Position numbers and translations under genes: made by a program. Shown one piece after another: positions 61,153-64,000 of a stretch of 64,000 nt of DNA. This stretch comes from an uncultured Methanomassiliicoccus sp. GTDB taxonomy: Archaea; Thermoplasmatota; Thermoplasmata; Methanomassiliicoccales; Methanomassiliicoccaceae. The notes below the pieces were generated by a model. The model was given only the letters and a program-made list of their open reading frames with translations. It had not been told where the DNA came from and did no database searches. Numbering within the stretch: position 1 is the stretch's first letter; each line of letters starts with the position of its first letter. Location of the stretch: assembly GCA_905202485.1 (NCBI GenBank), contig CAJKRY010000008.1, positions 1 to 64,000 of the forward strand, read 5' to 3'.

Positions 61153-61353
61153 CTATCTGAGACTATCTTTCTTTTTTGAGGCCATCAGCACAATAGATCC
61201 TTCCCACGGTCCTTCGTAACAGATTACCCTGTCGCCTATACCAACATCGAGGATCTCTCGCGCATCTTTCTCTAATGTGATTAGATTATTGGCTTTGACC
61301 TTCTGGATGAAGAGGGCTTCGCCTAATTCAATCTCTTTTTTAATTGGTGACAT
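61153..61353 (-). CDS. AbrB/SpoVT-type DNA-binding protein
   Basis: The product has 66 residues. VKANNLITLEKDAREILDVG (about 18-37) and IGDRVICYEGPWEGSIVLM match the AbrB swapped-hairpin fold well. It lies 37 bases upstream of the Ntn hydrolase gene on the same strand and probably regulates that operon; antitoxins often have this fold. Confidence 0.8.
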   Translation of the reverse strand: MSPIKKEIELGEALFIQKVKANNLITLEKDAREILDVGIGDRVICYEGPWEGSIVLMASKKKDSLR

Positions 61354-61400
61354 GAAAAAAGGGATTGTATTTTCCCGTATTTAATAGATTTAATAGATTT

Positions 61401-61423
61401 AGAGTAAGGTTAATCCTTACTCT
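61401..61423 (-). terminator. Hairpin at the end of the 314-residue gene
   Basis: AGAGTAAGG and CCTTACTCT pair around ATTAA on the minus strand, overlapping the last codons of the gene, and T-rich sequence follows. Confidence 0.5.
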
Positions 61424-62361
61424 TTTAAACTCATCCAAACGTCTAGCTCCTGTTGTACTGCTGCAGCGTCGCATCTGTAACCATAAGCTCCAGCTCCACC
61501 GGTTTTGATGTGGTTTATATCCCAGATAGCTCCATCGCTGCCGTTGTTGATTACATGCCAGATTTTACCATCCTGGAGGATGAGTTTGAATCCGAATCCA
61601 TAGATATCAAATGTATCTATGAGTGTCTCTCCCTGCGGCATGCTGCATTCTTCTCTCTTGAGATCATCTTCAGCCTTGATCTTTTCAACAAGTGAGTCCA
61701 GAGCTGCATTTGCTGCTTTTCTGCGCTCTTTTTCTTCCTTGCTCTTGCGGATCTCTTCGAGATGTTTCTGTCCTGCCTCTGTGTCTGTGATGTCCTCAGC
61801 GTTACAGGACCACCATCTCTCACAGTTAGCTCCGAAAGAGTAGCCATCATATGATTCGTACTTTGCAGATGCTATTTCATACACCCTATCATTCCTAGAT
61901 AAGATCGTGCCGCGAGGATTGAAAGGATAACAGTCCTGCCCAAGCGCAAAATGCTCATATTTCTTTCTTGGTTCTTCCGGGATTGGTGCAGCTGCTTTAG
62001 GTGTGAATTTTATGCAGCTTCTTTCCTGTTTTTTGTATTTATTATACTCGGAATTGATTCTCTCGTTGTAATCATCCTCCAGAGTCTGATCGATCTCCGC
62101 CTCGCTTGGATTCAGCTTGATAATTTCTCTGATCTTGTCTTTTCCTTTACCTGCTCCGATTATGACCTTTACAGATCCGATTGGAACCTTTACTTCCGCC
62201 TTTAGTGTAGTATCTGCCCGTGTTTTGCCTATTTTGATAAACTCAATGGATCCACGGTCTGATGTGCAGTATCCCACCCACCAGTTCGGAGATCCTTCAC
62301 TTTTGTATCCTGCTGCGGTCATTTTCTTCTTGCTTTCGATTGTTACTATTTTTGTCTGCAT
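61417..62361 (-). CDS. Uncharacterised 314-residue protein of the element
   Basis: The ATG at 62361 is preferred because GTGAT stands just upstream; the longer frame reads into low-complexity hydrophobic sequence of the promoter region. The N-terminal third (about 1-110) is beta-rich with VKVPIGSVKVIIGAGKGKDK. A charged coiled coil (KHLEEIRKSKEEKERRKAAN, about 205-225) follows, then a C-terminal FGFKLILQDGKIWHVIN segment and a YGYRCDAA end. No known family. It has its own terminator and a divergent winged-helix gene. Confidence 0.7.
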   Translation of the reverse strand: MQTKIVTIESKKKMTAAGYKSEGSPNWWVGYCTSDRGSIEFIKIGKTRADTTLKAEVKVPIGSVKVIIGAGKGKDKIREIIKLNPSEAEIDQTLEDDYNERINSEYNKYKKQERSCIKFTPKAAAPIPEEPRKKYEHFALGQDCYPFNPRGTILSRNDRVYEIASAKYESYDGYSFGANCERWWSCNAEDITDTEAGQKHLEEIRKSKEEKERRKAANAALDSLVEKIKAEDDLKREECSMPQGETLIDTFDIYGFGFKLILQDGKIWHVINNGSDGAIWDINHIKTGGAGAYGYRCDAAAVQQELDVWMSLKE

Positions 62362-62384
62362 TTTAATCACTTTTGTATTGTTAC

Positions 62385-62435
62385 ACTTACGTAATAACAA
62401 TAACAGTATATAACAATTACTACTACGTAACAATA
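62385..62435. promoter_or_regulatory. Divergent promoter region with TTACGTAA and related repeats
   Basis: TTACGTAA (62388-62395) followed by TAACAATAACAG, and CTACGTAACAATAATAA at about 62423, form two related ACGTAA-containing direct repeats between the 314-residue gene (-) and the winged-helix gene (+). They could be its operators. Confidence 0.45.
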
Positions 62436-62470
62436 ATAAAAAGAAGTAGTAAAGATAATATAATGTAATA

Positions 62471-62761
62471 ATGATAGAGAGAAGCATGGATGGTGAAAAG
62501 CCGATTGACTTCGGACCTATGCAGCGTATCCTCTTATTTCTGCACCAGAAGGGCAAAACTAAGGCAGGAGCGTTTGTGGAAGTAGCAAACTACTCTACAG
62601 CCGTTAAAGCAGCGCAGCGGCTAATGGAGATCGGCCTGGTGAGAATGGAAGAAGAGATGTCGAATAACAAACTTGCTTACATGTATTCGATTACTGATCT
62701 TGGAAAAGATGTCGCTGAAGAATTTCTCAAGATTGATAAAATGATTAAAGCTGGTTTGTGA
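62471..62761 (+). CDS. Winged-helix DNA-binding protein
   Basis: The product is about 96 residues (an internal ATG at 62486 is also possible). MQRILLFLHQKGKTKAGAFV and YSTAVKAAQRLMEIGLVRME form the HTH, and YMYSITDLGKDVAEEFL the wing and helix. Probably a repressor of the divergent gene or of the retroelement that follows. Confidence 0.75.
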   Translation: MIERSMDGEKPIDFGPMQRILLFLHQKGKTKAGAFVEVANYSTAVKAAQRLMEIGLVRMEEEMSNNKLAYMYSITDLGKDVAEEFLKIDKMIKAGL

Positions 62762-62781
62762 GATCCTGTCTCACCCTTTTT
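62758..62781 (+). terminator. Hairpin plus T-run after the winged-helix gene
   Basis: GTGAGA pairs with TCTCAC around TCCTG, overlapping the stop codon, followed by CCTTTTT. Confidence 0.65.
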
Positions 62782-62814
62782 ATATCCTTTCGTATTACAC
62801 CCTCTTGTCCGTAA

Positions 62815-62973
62815 TTGGATTGGAGGCGAAGCTCGGGCTGCGCCCTCGCCTATGTTGGCGGTAATCACAGCAATGAGTCGAATGCTGGACCTTTCTATTG
62901 CAATGCGAATAATGCTGTTAGCAATTCGAATACCAATATCGGGTCCCGTCTGGCATACATGAATCACACATAA
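62815..62973 (+). repeat. Template repeat of a diversity-generating retroelement
   Basis: Read in frame from about 62824, this non-genic stretch codes for RRSSGCALAYVGGNHSNESN, then AGPFYCNANNAVSNSNTNIG, then SRLAYMNHT and a stop at 62971. This is the C-terminal end of a C-type-lectin-fold target protein with an excess of AAT (Asn) codons, the adenine sites that the reverse transcriptase randomises. The frame has a stop just upstream and only a TTG, so it is a template, not a gene. Arms AGGCGA (62824-62829) and TCGCCT (62846-62851) can pair. The variable copy is not in the window. Confidence 0.85.
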
Positions 62974-63024
62974 CGATAAACAGCGCCTCCATGCCGCTTG
63001 GCAGAACAGCTAAAAGATCTTACC

Positions 63025-64000
63025 GTGTTGGTAGCTTTGCGAAGACTCGGACTCAATCATGTAAGGTGCATTGCAACGAAAAGAAAAGGCAATTTGTGGA
63101 AAGATATCACCTCTCTTGACAATATCCTTGCAGCGCATGAATGCGCAAAAAAAGGAAAACTCAAACGGCCTGCAGTACGAAAGGTAGACGAGAATATTCA
63201 AAGATACGCTGCAGATCTGCAGGATCTTCTGCTTTCAAGATCCTATCGCACTTCACAATATCGTTTTTTTGAAATCACTGAACGAGGCAAGACACGTGAG
63301 ATCGCAGATCTTCCATACTATCCAGACAGAATAGCACAGTGGGCTTTGATGCGGGTTGTCGAGCCCATATTTCTCAATAATCTGATATACACGACTTATG
63401 CAGCTCTTCCTGGAAGAGGAACCCACAGAGCTCTCAACAGGCTGCACAGATGGATGAAAGAAGACATTGATGGAACGCAGTATTGTCTTAAGTTAGATAT
63501 CAAAAAATTCTTTCCATCAATTGACAAGGCAGTGCTGAAGAACCGCTTCCGGAAGATTATCAAAGACAAAGATGCGCTGTGGCTGCTGGACGAGATAGTT
63601 GATTCATACCCTAAGCCTGGCATTCCCATCGGGAATTATACCAGTCAGTATTTTGGCAATTTCTATCTCTCTCAGCATGATCACTGGCTGAAGGAAGATC
63701 TGCAGGTAAAGTATTACATGAGATACATGGACGACATGATCCTGCTCAGCGATTCGAAAGAGCAGCTGAGGGAATGGTTCTGTATGATTAATGACTATCT
63801 GACAAACAATCTACATTTAACAATCAAAGAGAACTGGCAGATATTCCCGGTTGATATAAGAGGGATTGATTTTGTCGGGTACCGCAGCTTCAGGGACTAC
63901 ACACTTGTCAGAAAGCAGACCAAAAAGAACTACCAGGATAAAGTAGGGATCCTTGTTAAAAGATTGGAATCCGGAGGAGAGTTTACAGAATCTGACCGGT
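63025..64000 (+). CDS. Reverse transcriptase of a diversity-generating retroelement (partial)
   Basis: About 325 codons are open to the window edge. GNLWKDITSLDNILAAHECA starts the RT domain, followed by DIKKFFPSIDK (first catalytic Asp), GIPIGNYTSQYFGNFYLSQHD and YYMRYMDDMILL with the YMDD box at 63724-63735. The IGNYTSQ motif at 63628-63648 is the form specific to DGR enzymes; group II intron and retron RTs have other residues there. It copies the template repeat 50-200 bases upstream with adenine errors and directs the cDNA into the variable repeat. No ATG fits the start; GTG 63025 or TTG 62998 are candidates. Confidence 0.9.
   Translation, partial: MLVALRRLGLNHVRCIATKRKGNLWKDITSLDNILAAHECAKKGKLKRPAVRKVDENIQRYAADLQDLLLSRSYRTSQYRFFEITERGKTREIADLPYYPDRIAQWALMRVVEPIFLNNLIYTTYAALPGRGTHRALNRLHRWMKEDIDGTQYCLKLDIKKFFPSIDKAVLKNRFRKIIKDKDALWLLDEIVDSYPKPGIPIGNYTSQYFGNFYLSQHDHWLKEDLQVKYYMRYMDDMILLSDSKEQLREWFCMINDYLTNNLHLTIKENWQIFPVDIRGIDFVGYRSFRDYTLVRKQTKKNYQDKVGILVKRLESGGEFTESDR

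Noticed and set aside
62991..63117. ATG-started plus-strand frame (MPLGRTAKRSYRVG...) before the RT
   Set aside because: It stops after about 40 codons and lies in a different frame from the RT; no domain is visible. It might be a rest of the template flank, but I could not support it as a gene.

Overview
The window reads as a methanogenic archaeon of the Thermoplasmata, most likely the order Methanomassiliicoccales. Directly visible archaeal genes include aIF2-alpha, eS27, eL42, Nop10, RadB, Bud32, archaeosine synthase ArcS, a diphthamide ligase, isopentenyl phosphate kinase, type 2 IPP isomerase and a polyprenyl diphosphate synthase. A RamA-type reductive activase for methylamine corrinoid proteins points to methylotrophic methanogenesis. 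A 5S rRNA gene standing alone fits the scattered rRNA genes of Thermoplasmata. The lineage is inference; no 16S or mcr gene is in view.

Layout. 1-3660 (-): a partial large secreted adhesin-like protein whose reading frame is broken by a run of 11 G just after the signal peptide. 3870-6527 (-): ramA, a His-rich protein and a CobW-like GTPase. 6641-9239: a metallo-beta-lactamase-fold hydrolase, a flavin split-barrel protein and an MTA/SAH deaminase-like amidohydrolase. 9379-12810: an accessory stretch with a secreted InlB-repeat protein, two small regulators around a strong palindrome, decayed sequence and a solitary proteasome-fold (Ntn) hydrolase. 12988-23376 (-): a tight seven-gene operon that combines a bacterial-style partner-switching module (SpoIIE phosphatase, STAS protein, RsbW-like ATPase domains) with LuxC/LuxE/PaaK-type acyl activation and reduction enzymes and a MATE transporter fused to an RsbW-like domain. 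23556-28813: a drug exporter with its MarR regulator and operators, a membrane protein, a PHP protein and a cardiolipin synthase. 28860-33203: tRNA-Tyr with intron, then a metal-chelate ABC importer operon ending in a methyltransferase. 33242-50749: core information-processing and metabolic genes (translation operon, rpiA, dph6, arcS, pyrBI, isoprenoid genes, 5S rRNA, radB, bud32, XTP pyrophosphatase, epimerase), plus an apparently unannotated structured RNA at 39909-39987.

50793-64000: an integrated mobile element. A tyrosine recombinase abuts the 3' end of tRNA-Pro(UGG). It is followed by a long minus-strand run of small overlapping unknown genes, AbrB-like regulators, a repeat-rich non-coding region with three identical GTGTATACAC palindromes, and a minus-strand operon of an AbrB-like protein, a proteasome-fold Ntn hydrolase, a 53-residue protein and a TIR-domain protein. 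The right edge holds a diversity-generating retroelement: a template repeat rich in AAT codons, then a reverse transcriptase cut by the window end. The right attachment site and the variable target gene are outside the window.

The best candidates for undescribed biology are the partner-switch/LuxCE/MATE operon in an organism without sigma factors, the Ntn hydrolase-TIR operon (which shares a C-terminal motif with the solitary Ntn gene at 12.1-12.8 kb), the archaeal diversity-generating retroelement, the 79-nt structured RNA and the poly-G-switched adhesin.
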